Source: JACQNR01 sp964533045 | GTDB taxonomy: Bacteria > Acidobacteriota > Terriglobia > UBA7540 | NCBI GenBank assembly: GCA_964533045.1 | Contig: CAZHKT010000053.1 | Coordinates: 1-23,215, forward strand | Direction: 5' to 3' | Length of the DNA stretch: 23,215 nt | Part shown: positions 1 through 6,862 of the stretch, one piece after another | Position numbering within the stretch: the stretch's first letter is position 1 | How the letters are laid out: each line of letters begins with the position of its first letter | The notes under the pieces: generated by a model | What the model was told of the DNA's origin: nothing | Database searches by the model: none | The model's input: the letters and a program-made list of their open reading frames with translations, nothing else | Translations under genes and position numbers: made by a program

Positions 1-32
1 GGGAAGTATACACGAAATGCTCCCTGATGTCA

Positions 33-425
33 CTATATTATGTAATTCTCTCTAATACCCTTTTCGTTGTCATCGTCGAGGTAGATCGTTAGCTTTCGCT
101 TCTCGTCCTCCAGTACGATGCGGATGCCTTTTACCTTCTCATCCGAGGGCGGATTCGCTCGGGCGACAATTGCTGTGAACGTTGCCCGGGCCTTCGACTT
201 TTCGCAATTCACTTCTCCGAGCCGTTGGTCCTGAACACGCAAGTCTGGCGTTTGTGTGAGGAAATCCTCGAGCATGCTTGGCGGTTTCTCGGGGAAGCCT
301 AACGAGTCCTGAATTGAGAAGCTTGCCGTGGTCGCAGCGAGGATTAACCCAACAATCGCCGCGACATTGCCAACAGTGGCAAAGTGGGCGAGGTCTTCCG
401 GCGCACCCTCTTTTAGAGTCTCCAT
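33..425 (-). CDS. Hypothetical protein with one N-terminal membrane segment
   Basis: 130 residues; I do not recognise the family. Residues about 14-37 (FATVGNVAAIVGLILAATT...) form one hydrophobic helix that could be a membrane anchor or uncleaved signal. The remainder is charged and soluble-looking, with a DDD/EK-rich C-terminal tail. The start is ATG at 425 with only a weak GAAGG-type ribosome site before it. The gene begins 31 bp after the stop of the 245-residue gene upstream on the same strand, so the two are probably co-transcribed. Base composition is lower in GC than the housekeeping part of the window. It is probably a real gene, but its function is unknown. Confidence 0.55.
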   Translation of the reverse strand: METLKEGAPEDLAHFATVGNVAAIVGLILAATTASFSIQDSLGFPEKPPSMLEDFLTQTPDLRVQDQRLGEVNCEKSKARATFTAIVARANPPSDEKVKGIRIVLEDEKRKLTIYLDDDNEKGIRENYII

Positions 426-455
426 AGCTCGACCTTCATTCAGCCAGCGACGGTA

Positions 456-1193
456 TCAAAGAGGATCGATTGACGGTTCACCGCTACCCAAATCCGGTTT
501 TGAAGTAGCCAGCTTCTGGCGCTGACGGACCGATTGGTCGATCAGCGCTTGGATTACTTCACCGATGGGAAGCAGGCTTCCATCCGCCCTCTTCGCCCGC
601 TCGATATTCAATCGGACTTCCGAGAAAGCCCCCTCAGCAATTCTCCTTTCGTCGAGCTCCGCTGACCTGACTAGTTCTTCTTGCTTTGCAGATTCAAACT
701 CCTGAATTACTGCATCGCGGGACTTCCGCAGTTCGAGCGCCGAGTGAAGCATTCGTAAGCGCTTCCCCAGATGCCTGAATACGAGACGTCGCTGGCGCAC
801 AAGAGCCTCCGCCCACTTCGGATCGCCGTACATTGTTCCGTCCTCGAGAACCACCGCTTCTACGGTGGGTTCGACTCGCACTCGATTTGGGCCCGGACTA
901 GGACCGCCGAAAGTAAAGGTCTTTGCATCTCCGGGCATCATGCAGCTATCGGCAGAATTAAGAACGCAATCCACGAAACGCACAGTTGTTGCAGGGCCAA
1001 GATTAGGCACGAGTGGAGTGCGATTCACGAAGATGACCATGGCCGCGAGCGGCTTCAGGGATTCGTTTTTGACCTCGATCGTGACGTAGCCATCTGGGAG
1101 TGCGTTAACGGTTGATGTAACAGGCATCTCCTGGGCCCCGCCAGACAAAACGAACAGTGCGACGAAGATTTGAGACAACGCAAGAAGTTTCAT
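456..1193 (-). CDS. Hypothetical secreted protein
   Basis: 245 residues with a clear export signal at the N-terminus: MKLLALSQIFVALFVLSGGAQ, with likely cleavage near residue 20. The mature part has a beta-rich N-terminal half with two cysteines (about residues 76 and 84: DCVLNSADSC), which could form a disulphide. The C-terminal half (about residues 125-235) is highly charged, probably helical or coiled coil, rich in R, E and K. An AGGAGGT ribosome site sits four bases before the ATG, giving good support for the start. No family is recognised. The first gene of a likely two-gene unit with the 130-residue membrane protein downstream. The same AAAGGAGGT leader precedes the neighbouring frameshifted gene at 1799, which suggests a shared origin or mode of expression. 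Confidence 0.7.
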   Translation of the reverse strand: MKLLALSQIFVALFVLSGGAQEMPVTSTVNALPDGYVTIEVKNESLKPLAAMVIFVNRTPLVPNLGPATTVRFVDCVLNSADSCMMPGDAKTFTFGGPSPGPNRVRVEPTVEAVVLEDGTMYGDPKWAEALVRQRRLVFRHLGKRLRMLHSALELRKSRDAVIQEFESAKQEELVRSAELDERRIAEGAFSEVRLNIERAKRADGSLLPIGEVIQALIDQSVRQRQKLATSKPDLGSGEPSIDPL

Positions 1194-1207
1194 GTGAACC
1201 TCCTTTC

Positions 1208-1347
1208 GATGACAGCAGTACTAACTATGATCTAGGCGCGGTTAAATAGCTGAGAAACAAGGCTTTCTCTAGCGGCGTTGTCCTCAGCACCGCTGACCTG
1301 CTCTGTTCTCTGTAACCCTCAATACGGATGACAGCAGTGCCAGCTAT
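1208..1347. repeat. Short direct repeat flanking a gene end
   Basis: A 21-base unit starting GATGACAGCAGT occurs at 1208-1228 and again, with four differences, at 1327-1347. The second copy is the last codons of the frameshifted secreted gene. The first lies in the leader of the next gene. This may be a remnant of a duplicated gene tail. The 91 bp from 1229 to 1318 hold no gene that I can see. Confidence 0.45.
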
Positions 1348-1799
1348 AACCAATGTAATTGTTGTTATATAATTGCACGGATTCCACTACTCCTGTGTCT
1401 TTGCAAGGGCCTGACGTGCAGTTCTTGTAATACGGGCCGTTATAATGGAAAGTGTCCCACCAGACCCACCATCCGAATCCGGGATTTGGCATTGTGTGGT
1501 AATTGGTCCAGCCCTCCCAAATCTGCGGAGGGACATATGCGCAGTCACAATTAAAGTAATTGCCTTTGCATACTCCGAAGACAGTGTAGCGTCACGTAGT
1601 TGAACTCGCTTCCGAACCAGTATCCGTAATCGTGTGTCTTGGCGCCGCAGTTTCCCGAGGATACAAGGTGTTTATATTGCGTGGGCTCAGGGCAATAAGT
1701 GATTTGGGCAGACGCGCTGTTCAAGCACGTTAGACAGGCAAATACGAGGATGATACAACTCCAGAATTTGGAGAAGGTAGAACTGGTAGCATGAGACAT
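1319..1799 (-). pseudogene. Frameshifted secreted Cys/Trp/Tyr-rich protein
   Basis: The reading frame from ATG 1799 encodes a signal peptide (31 residues ending in ASA, then QITYC) and runs to a stop at 1551 after 82 codons. The -1 frame opens right after a stop at 1592-1594 and continues from about 1588 to a stop at 1319-1321. It adds 89 residues of similar character: many W, Y, N, P and seven Cys, ending WHCCHPY. Removing one base at about 1589-1594 gives a single 159-residue secreted protein with about nine cysteines after the signal. An AGGAGGT ribosome site lies four bases before the ATG. No family is recognised; the cysteine pairs suggest a disulphide-stabilised extracellular protein. 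The break may be a real mutation, programmed slippage, or a sequencing error. The predicted promoter upstream carries a long G tract. Confidence 0.65.
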
Positions 1800-1878
1800 G
1801 GGGACCTCCTTTGAACAAGCAAGCCGGCCGCTGAGGATTTGGCCGACGGTCTCATGCGAGGAGCACCGGGTGTCTTAA

Positions 1879-1910
1879 ATTCTAGCCCCCCCCCCCTGGA
1901 GCAATGTCAA
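1879..1910 (-). promoter_or_regulatory. Predicted sigma70 promoter with 11-G spacer tract
   Basis: On the minus strand TTGACA (1910-1905) and TAGAAT (1884-1879) are separated by 20 bp, of which 11 are an unbroken G run (1896-1886). Transcription would start near 1872, about 70 nt before the ATG at 1799. The optimal spacer is 17 bp, so this length would be weak and would change with each gain or loss of a G. This resembles phase-variable promoters such as Neisseria porA. The promoter is inferred from sequence only. Confidence 0.55.
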
Positions 1911-1992
1911 GCGGTTTCTTGCGAACCCCTAAAGCAGTACTAAATGCCAACCAGCAAGGCGTGGGCGAGATGGTTGCACGCATCCCTGTCAG

Positions 1993-2709
1993 TCAAATCA
2001 GGGCCACGGCGCGAATGGGCGAGCCCGAGCCGCCGCGAATCCTGAGCGGCAGGGCGAGAAACAAGAAGAAGTCCGGAAGCAGTTCGAGGTTGGTCAAGTT
2101 TTCGATGATGAGGACCTGCTTTTCGAGCACGACGGGGTGAATGGGTTTTGTCGCGAGGGCGGTGTGCGGGTCGGGCGAAAGGGTATCAACGCCGAGGGCG
2201 GCGCAGGATTTCTCGATCAAGTATTCCGCCGCGTCCATGGCGACGCCGGGCCAGTCGGTGGTATAGCGCTCGCCGTTCGGTCGAAGCGCCCAGTGCGCCG
2301 ACCATCCGAAATTGAACAGAACGATATCGCCCGCCTCGATCGCGCCGTGCTTCGATTCCCACGCTGTGACGAAATCCTTCGAGACGTAATCGCCTTCCTT
2401 CATGCCACGGCAATCGAGCCGCACGCCGCGCCCCATCAATCGCGTGAGCGGAACGTTTTCGATGGTGGTATGCGCGTGCGGTTTTGAGTCACTAATGAAA
2501 TGGGCCGGGGCATCGACGTGCGTGCCGTTGTGCTCGTTCATGGTGATCTGGTAATTGAGCGAGCGTCCGCCGTGCCAGTACGAGCCCCACAGGTTGCGGA
2601 AGAACTTCGAGTGGGTGGGGAAGTTCGGCATGTGCTCTTCCAGCGGTTGGCTCAGGTCGATGACGCGCGCGCCGCGAAGCGACTCGATCAGTTTTGAAAT
2701 GTCGGGCAT
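1993..2709 (-). CDS. Cyclase family protein (arylformamidase-like metal hydrolase)
   Basis: 238 residues, the usual length for the cyclase/kynurenine formamidase family (PF04199). The signature HNGTHVDAPAHF at residues 60-71 supplies the His/Asp metal ligands of this fold. A second family element, GVDTLSPDPH, lies near residues 173-182. The N-terminus (RVIDLSQPLEEHMP) is also typical. Members hydrolyse formamides or lactone-like rings using bound zinc or manganese in the cytoplasm; the true substrate cannot be read from the sequence. No tryptophan catabolism genes are nearby, so a kynurenine role is not supported by context. A GGAG site 8 bp before ATG 2709 supports the start. The gene follows the VWFA gene on the same strand after 58 bp and may share its transcript. 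Confidence 0.85.
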   Translation of the reverse strand: MPDISKLIESLRGARVIDLSQPLEEHMPNFPTHSKFFRNLWGSYWHGGRSLNYQITMNEHNGTHVDAPAHFISDSKPHAHTTIENVPLTRLMGRGVRLDCRGMKEGDYVSKDFVTAWESKHGAIEAGDIVLFNFGWSAHWALRPNGERYTTDWPGVAMDAAEYLIEKSCAALGVDTLSPDPHTALATKPIHPVVLEKQVLIIENLTNLELLPDFFLFLALPLRIRGGSGSPIRAVALI

Positions 2710-2767
2710 GGGGTCACTCCGGGTGGTGCGCGGAAGGTGGCAGGCTGAGAGACCGCTTCAATCAAGA

Positions 2768-3919
2768 TTACTGCTCGGTCGGGGCGAAGTAGCCCGCCTT
2801 GGCGCGCACCGTGTAGTCCTTGCGTTTGGTGACCTCGACGCGGATGGAGCGATAGGTGCCGTCGGCTGTGTCGTTCAAGGGGGTGTACTGGATGCTGTAC
2901 TGCTCGTTCAGCTCGCGCCCGATGGCGTCCAGCACTTCCGCCAGTTGCACCAGGCGGGTGGCGGAATAGATGCCGGTGGAGGCTCCCAGGCCCTTGTTCT
3001 GCGAGGTGCCTCCGATCTGCCCCTGCGACAGGTGGCCGGTGGCCAGGTCGGTGCCCGGCGTCTCGCCCAGCGGATAGAACGCCGCCCCGCCCGTGCCCGC
3101 GGCCAGCTCATCCAGAACGGCATTGCCAGGATTATGAAAACCATATGCGGTAATATCAAGAGTATAAATAACGGTCTCCGCCCGCCGGGCCATGGAGATG
3201 GCTTCTTCCAGCGTGTGTTCGCTCTGCACGTCCCGCCCGTCGGAAATCACCACCAGCACGCGCCGCGAGCCCAGTTCCCGTGGCTGGGTCAGCATCTTCT
3301 CCCGGCAGGCAAAGTAGATGGCGTCGTAGAGGGCCTTGCCGCCGCCCGCCTTGAGCAGGCGGATCTTCTCGTTCAGCAGTTCCGGATCGTTGGTGAAGTC
3401 CTGGAGGATGGAACTGGTGGCGTCAAAGGTCTGGAGGAAGATCTGGTGCTTGCTCGACCGGCCCTTGAGCATGTTGAAGACGAACTCGCTCGCCGCGTCT
3501 TTTACGAATTGCAGCGCCGGCCGCGCGCTGTTGGAAGTGTCGAGAATCAGACCGATGCGCAGCGGCTGGCGCATCTCGCGGCTGAAGTACTTGATGGTCT
3601 GCGGGACGTTATCCTCCAAGACCCGGAAGTCATCCTTGGTCAGGTTCAGCACGGGACGGCCGTGCTTGTCGAGAACGGTGACGGGCACATCCACGATCTC
3701 GACGCGGACTCGGATCTTGGGTGGCAGTTCCTGTCCTCCCGCCTCCTGGCCGGCGGCGGGGGCCGCGGCCCCCGCTTGGGAAGGCGGCGGGGTTGTCGGC
3801 GGCGCGTCCTGGCAGCTCGCCGCGCGCTCCGCCGTCATCAGGCTCGCCAGCACCAGGCCCGCCAGCACGCCCCTTCGCAATTTCCATCTTGGGATTGGCG
3901 CGAACATCGTCTCCATCAT
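2768..3919 (-). CDS. VWFA-related exported protein (acidobacterial type)
   Basis: 383 residues. The N-terminus has a basic start (RWKLRR), a hydrophobic stretch at 17-30 and a possible cleavage near 35, so it is probably exported. Residues 38-65 are a Pro/Ala/Gln-rich linker. A short beta domain (about 68-115: VEIVDVPVTVLDKHGRPV.. LTKDDFRVLEDN) is followed by a von Willebrand A fold with the MIDAS motif DTSNS at 127-131 preceded by LIL. This layout matches the VWFA-related family that is expanded in Acidobacteria (TIGR03436). The role is probably metal-dependent adhesion or protein binding at the cell surface; the partner is unknown. The start is one of two adjacent ATGs, with AGGACGG upstream. 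It is divergent from the cation transporter, 82 bp away. Confidence 0.85.
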   Translation of the reverse strand: MMETMFAPIPRWKLRRGVLAGLVLASLMTAERAASCQDAPPTTPPPSQAGAAAPAAGQEAGGQELPPKIRVRVEIVDVPVTVLDKHGRPVLNLTKDDFRVLEDNVPQTIKYFSREMRQPLRIGLILDTSNSARPALQFVKDAASEFVFNMLKGRSSKHQIFLQTFDATSSILQDFTNDPELLNEKIRLLKAGGGKALYDAIYFACREKMLTQPRELGSRRVLVVISDGRDVQSEHTLEEAISMARRAETVIYTLDITAYGFHNPGNAVLDELAAGTGGAAFYPLGETPGTDLATGHLSQGQIGGTSQNKGLGASTGIYSATRLVQLAEVLDAIGRELNEQYSIQYTPLNDTADGTYRSIRVEVTKRKDYTVRAKAGYFAPTEQ

Positions 3920-3954
3920 ACCGTAAACCGTCCTGTTGGAGTTGGCAAGCAGAC

Positions 3955-3984
3955 TTGCGCCGCCCCGCCCAGGCGCACTAGAAT
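3955..3984 (+). promoter_or_regulatory. Predicted promoter of the cation transporter
   Basis: TTGCGC (3955-3960) and TAGAAT (3979-3984) with an 18-bp spacer on the plus strand. The start of transcription would be near 3990, just before the CAGGAG ribosome site at 3991-3996. That makes the GTG at 4002 the start codon and rules out the in-frame TTG at 3936. The -35 box is a weak match. Confidence 0.4.
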
Positions 3985-4001
3985 CGCCCGCAGGAGCTTT
4001 T

Positions 4002-4925
4002 GTGCACGCCCTGCATCATGCCCGCTCGGCCGGCGCCGTGGTCCGGCTGGCGCTCGTCGCCACGCTGGCCCTGGTGGTCACCGAGTTTATCGCGGGCGTG
4101 CTTTCCGGCAGCCTGGCTCTGATCAGCGACGGCTGGCACAACCTGACGGACGTACCGACGCTGGTCCTGTCCTGGATCGCCCTTTATCTCGAACGCCGCC
4201 CGCCCGACCCGCGCAAGACCTTCGGCTACCAGCGCGCCGGCGTGCTCTCGGCTTTCGTGAACGGCCTCCTGCTGGTGGGCGTATCCCTCTATATCTGCTA
4301 CGAGGGCTACGAGCGCATTGTCAACCCGCAGCCGGTGGCCACGCGCGCCATGATTGTCGTCGGCCTGATCGCGCTGGTGATCAACGGCGCGATTTCGCTG
4401 GCGCTGCTGCCGGAGCGCCAGGATCTGAATCTCCGCGCCGTCTTCCTGCACAACCTGGGCGACGCTCTCTCCAACCTGGGCATCATTGCCGGGGGCTGGC
4501 TGATCGCCAGAACCGGTCACTCCTTTATTGATCCCCTGCTCGCCTTCCTCATTGCCGGCATGATCCTGTGGGGTGCCATCGGCGTGATCACCGACGCCTC
4601 CAATATCCTGCTCGAAAGCACCCCCAAGGGCATTCAGGTGGAGCGTGTGGCGGCCGCCATGCTGGCTGTCCCGGGGGTGCGCGAGGTCCACGACGTTCAC
4701 ATCTGGAGCCTCGGCTCGCGCTCCCATGCCCTCGCCTGCCACATCCAGATCCTCGATATGCCGACCTCGGAAAGCGAGCGCATCGCCTTCCGAATCCGCC
4801 AGGTGCTGGCCGAGCAATTCGACATTCACCACACCACTTTACAGTTCGAACATACCCACGAGCCGGGGGATTTCCACCGCTACATGCCCGAGCCCGCCCC
4901 TTCCGCCAAAGAAGCGGGGAATTAA
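4002..4925 (+). CDS. Cation diffusion facilitator (Zn2+-type, CzcD/ZitB-like)
   Basis: 307 residues from GTG 4002. The start is chosen for CAGGAG six bases upstream and a predicted -10 box just before; the open frame reaches back to a TTG at 3936. Six hydrophobic helices are visible in the first about 190 residues. Metal-site histidines and aspartates are HNLTD at 46-50 (helix 2) and HNLGD at 150-154 (helix 5), the HxxxD pair of zinc-transporting CDF proteins. The cytoplasmic C-terminal domain follows (VREVHDVHIWSLGSRSHALACHI) and ends with the His-rich HHTTLQFEHTHE. It exports zinc or similar divalent cations from the cytoplasm in exchange for protons. The exact metal is not provable here. 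It stands alone between divergent and downstream units. Confidence 0.92.
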   Translation: MHALHHARSAGAVVRLALVATLALVVTEFIAGVLSGSLALISDGWHNLTDVPTLVLSWIALYLERRPPDPRKTFGYQRAGVLSAFVNGLLLVGVSLYICYEGYERIVNPQPVATRAMIVVGLIALVINGAISLALLPERQDLNLRAVFLHNLGDALSNLGIIAGGWLIARTGHSFIDPLLAFLIAGMILWGAIGVITDASNILLESTPKGIQVERVAAAMLAVPGVREVHDVHIWSLGSRSHALACHIQILDMPTSESERIAFRIRQVLAEQFDIHHTTLQFEHTHEPGDFHRYMPEPAPSAKEAGN

Positions 4926-5165
4926 CCTCCCCACGTCCTTCGACCCTTAGATTCACTCCCCCAACCGCGCGTCGCCTCCCACGACCCGCCTTCATCGTTC
5001 CTGCCCCTGGTAGAATCGTCGGAGGGGCTGCCGAACTTCCCCTATGGTGTCAAGCCCCTTCCGGAAACGCCCGATCCTTTGTTTTTAATAAAATCGTGGC
5101 TTCGTTTTGATGATCTTAATGATTTTCTTTTTGCGCGGACTCGCCGGATTGTCCGCGTTTCGGCG

Positions 5166-5182
5166 GCGAAGCTTTGCTTCGC
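5166..5182. repeat. Perfect hairpin, 7-bp arms
   Basis: GCGAAGC, loop TTT, GCTTCGC, flanked by further GC-rich sequence. It could form an RNA hairpin in either direction, but no T-rich tail follows, so a terminator is not supported. Confidence 0.5.
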
Positions 5183-5251
5183 GCCCTCCACGACCAATGT
5201 CTGCCGACCGCGAGGCAAGCTCTGTGCGCGGACAAGGAAGCCCGAGGCCGA

Positions 5252-5273
5252 GCCTGCCTGCCGGCAGGCAGGC
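5252..5273. repeat. 22-bp perfect palindrome
   Basis: A perfect palindrome built from GCCTGCCTGCC and its complement, centred at 5262/5263. Related GCCGGCA/TGCC-containing pieces occur at 14685-14701, 18441-18460 and at the right end of the window (from 23198), so it is probably one of a family of interspersed elements. Confidence 0.6.
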
Positions 5274-5634
5274 CGCCGCACTTGGAAGGGCGGCCACGAA
5301 GGTCGCCCCGACGCCCTAGATCCTCACTCCTGGACCCTCCATCCTTGACTTTCAGTGAAATCCTGGCTTCGTTGCGCAGATTCAGCACGCTTGAGGCCGA
5401 CTCCGGCCTCGCTCCTTGCGCCGGAGCCCCGTTGACCGACAGCCGGGTACGAGCCGCTTTCCCGGCGGCCTTCCCTCGCCTGCCGTCCAGGGCCGCCCTC
5501 ACCCGCCGGAAGAGGGCGCCGTGGAAAGGCAGAATGCCCCGCTCACCGCCTCCTTGAGTAGCCTAACACTCGTAGCCTCCTTCGACAAGAGGGGCGGCGG
5601 GGCGCCGGGGACCTGGCCCGGGCGATTCCGATTC

Positions 5635-5664
5635 TTGACACCCCTCAAAACGCCGTGCTAACTT
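5635..5664 (+). promoter_or_regulatory. Predicted promoter of the ATP synthase operon
   Basis: A perfect TTGACA at 5635-5640 is followed after 18 bp by TAACTT at 5659-5664, 51 bp before the first atp start codon. The -10 box is only a partial match. It is the best promoter-like sequence before the operon. Confidence 0.5.
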
Positions 5665-5715
5665 CTTTAGTCTTTGTCATCAACGATTTACTCACTCGAA
5701 GGCTGACCCGAACGC

Positions 5716-6168
5716 ATGGGACAAATCTTTAGTCAGCTGGAGCAGTTATTTCTCCAGGCGCTGCCGACCGCCGTTCTGGTTTTCCTCCTCATGTTCATTC
5801 TGGACCGGCTGCTTTTCCGCCGGGTGCTGGAAGTGCTGAGGGAGCGCGAGGCGCGGACCACGGGGGCGCTGGAGCGGGCTCGCGAGCAGACCGACCTGGC
5901 CGAGACGCGCGCGCGCGAGTACGAGGCGGCCTTCCAGGCGGTGCGGCAGGAGGTCTACCGCCAGCGCGAGGCGGAGCGCAAGCGCACCCTGGCCGAGCGC
6001 GAAGCGGCGCTGGAGGTCGCCCGCCAGGCGGCGGAGTCGCACTTGGCCAAGGCGCGCGCCGACCTAGCGGCGGAAGTGGAACGGGCCAAGGCGGAATTGA
6101 ACGTCACTTGCCAGAAACTGGCCGGCCAGATTGCCGATGCGCTGGTGGGCAACGGGAGGGTTCCGTGA
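5716..6168 (+). CDS. atpF: ATP synthase Fo subunit b' (first b-type subunit)
   Basis: 150 residues. One hydrophobic helix at about 13-33 (ALPTAVLVFLLMFILDRLLF) is followed by a long charged helix to the end, rich in Arg, Glu and Ala: the usual peripheral-stalk b architecture at normal length. It anchors F1 to the membrane as half of the stator dimer. A second, different b-type gene follows directly, so this one most likely plays the b' role of a heterodimeric stalk; which of the two should be called b or b' is a guess. The start is ATG 5716, with only a distant GAAGG upstream. It overlaps the next gene by 4 bp, indicating translational coupling. First gene of the atp operon. Confidence 0.85.
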   Translation: MGQIFSQLEQLFLQALPTAVLVFLLMFILDRLLFRRVLEVLREREARTTGALERAREQTDLAETRAREYEAAFQAVRQEVYRQREAERKRTLAEREAALEVARQAAESHLAKARADLAAEVERAKAELNVTCQKLAGQIADALVGNGRVP

Positions 6169-6836
6169 CGCGGCGATCCCCCATATTTTTCGCCTTCGCA
6201 CTCTTGCTGGGGGTGGCGCTGACTTGGATGGTCCCTGCCCTTCCAGCACAGGAACACTCCGCCACGGGCGAGCCGGGCGCGGCGCACGAAGCCGCGCCGG
6301 AGGGAGACCACGCCTCGGCGCGGGAGCACCCCCCCGCTGGCGGCGAACATTCGGGCGGCGAATCGCACGCCCCGAATCCGATTTACCGCTGGATCAACTT
6401 CGCCCTGCTGGTGGGGGGGGTGTTTTACGTGCTGCGCCGGCCGCTGGGACAGTTCTTCTCGGCGCGGACGATGGCCATTCGCGAGAGCCTGGAAGACGGC
6501 CGGACGGCGCTGGCTGCCGCCGAAAGGCGGCTGCAGGCGGTGGAGGCGAAGCTCCAGGGATTTGAGACCGAGATGGCCGCCTTTCGCGCCGCTGCGCTGA
6601 AAGAAATGGAAGAGGAGCACGCCCGCCTGCGGCAGGCGACACAGCAGGAAGCCGAGAAGATGATGGATTCGGTCCGCGTGCAGATGGAGGTGGCGGGGCG
6701 CCAGGCGCGGCTCGAGTTGCGCCTTTACGCCGCCGAGCAGGCGATTGCCCTCGGCGGAAAGGCGATCGCGGCTCGCATGGATACCGAACGGCAGCGCCGC
6801 CTGGTAAATCAGTTCATGGAGAAGTTGGGGGCCTAG
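6165..6836 (+). CDS. atpF: ATP synthase Fo subunit b with His-rich N-terminal extension
   Basis: 223 residues from GTG 6165, which overlaps the stop of the preceding gene (GTGA) and has GGGAGG five bases upstream. It is longer than a typical b subunit (about 160). Residues 1-28 look like a signal peptide (basic start, hydrophobic core, ending ALPAQ). Residues 29-72 form a hydrophilic spacer with six His and many Glu/Asp. The usual b membrane helix (IYRWINFALLVGGVFYVL) is at about 73-90, followed by a long charged helix to residue 223. The b subunit's N-terminus faces outside, so the His-rich segment would be periplasmic. An unbroken run of eight G lies in the membrane-helix codons at 6413-6420. 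It pairs with the shorter b' in the stator. Confidence 0.85.
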   Translation: MTRRSPIFFAFALLLGVALTWMVPALPAQEHSATGEPGAAHEAAPEGDHASAREHPPAGGEHSGGESHAPNPIYRWINFALLVGGVFYVLRRPLGQFFSARTMAIRESLEDGRTALAAAERRLQAVEAKLQGFETEMAAFRAAALKEMEEEHARLRQATQQEAEKMMDSVRVQMEVAGRQARLELRLYAAEQAIALGGKAIAARMDTERQRRLVNQFMEKLGA

Positions 6837-6862
6837 GCGGAAGGTTCCTCCGCTCGACCAGC

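Larger units (their letters stand above)
4926..5634. other. Non-coding, palindrome-rich intergenic region
   Basis: About 700 bp between the transporter and the ATP synthase promoter. Many short open frames overlap on both strands, but none has a ribosome site, a recognisable domain or consistent length. It contains two perfect GC-rich palindromes (listed separately) and two near-identical 16-base stretches (AAATCGTGGCTTCGTT at 5091-5106 and the copy with one change at 5360-5375). It most likely holds decayed repeat elements. Confidence 0.5.

Noticed and set aside
2555..4531. A 658-codon plus-strand frame across the VWFA gene and into the transporter
   Set aside because: It is out of frame with both well-supported genes and has no domain. 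It is a composition artefact.
5042..5661. Several overlapping 70-128 codon frames on both strands
   Set aside because: They overlap each other, span perfect palindromes, and lack ribosome sites and domains.
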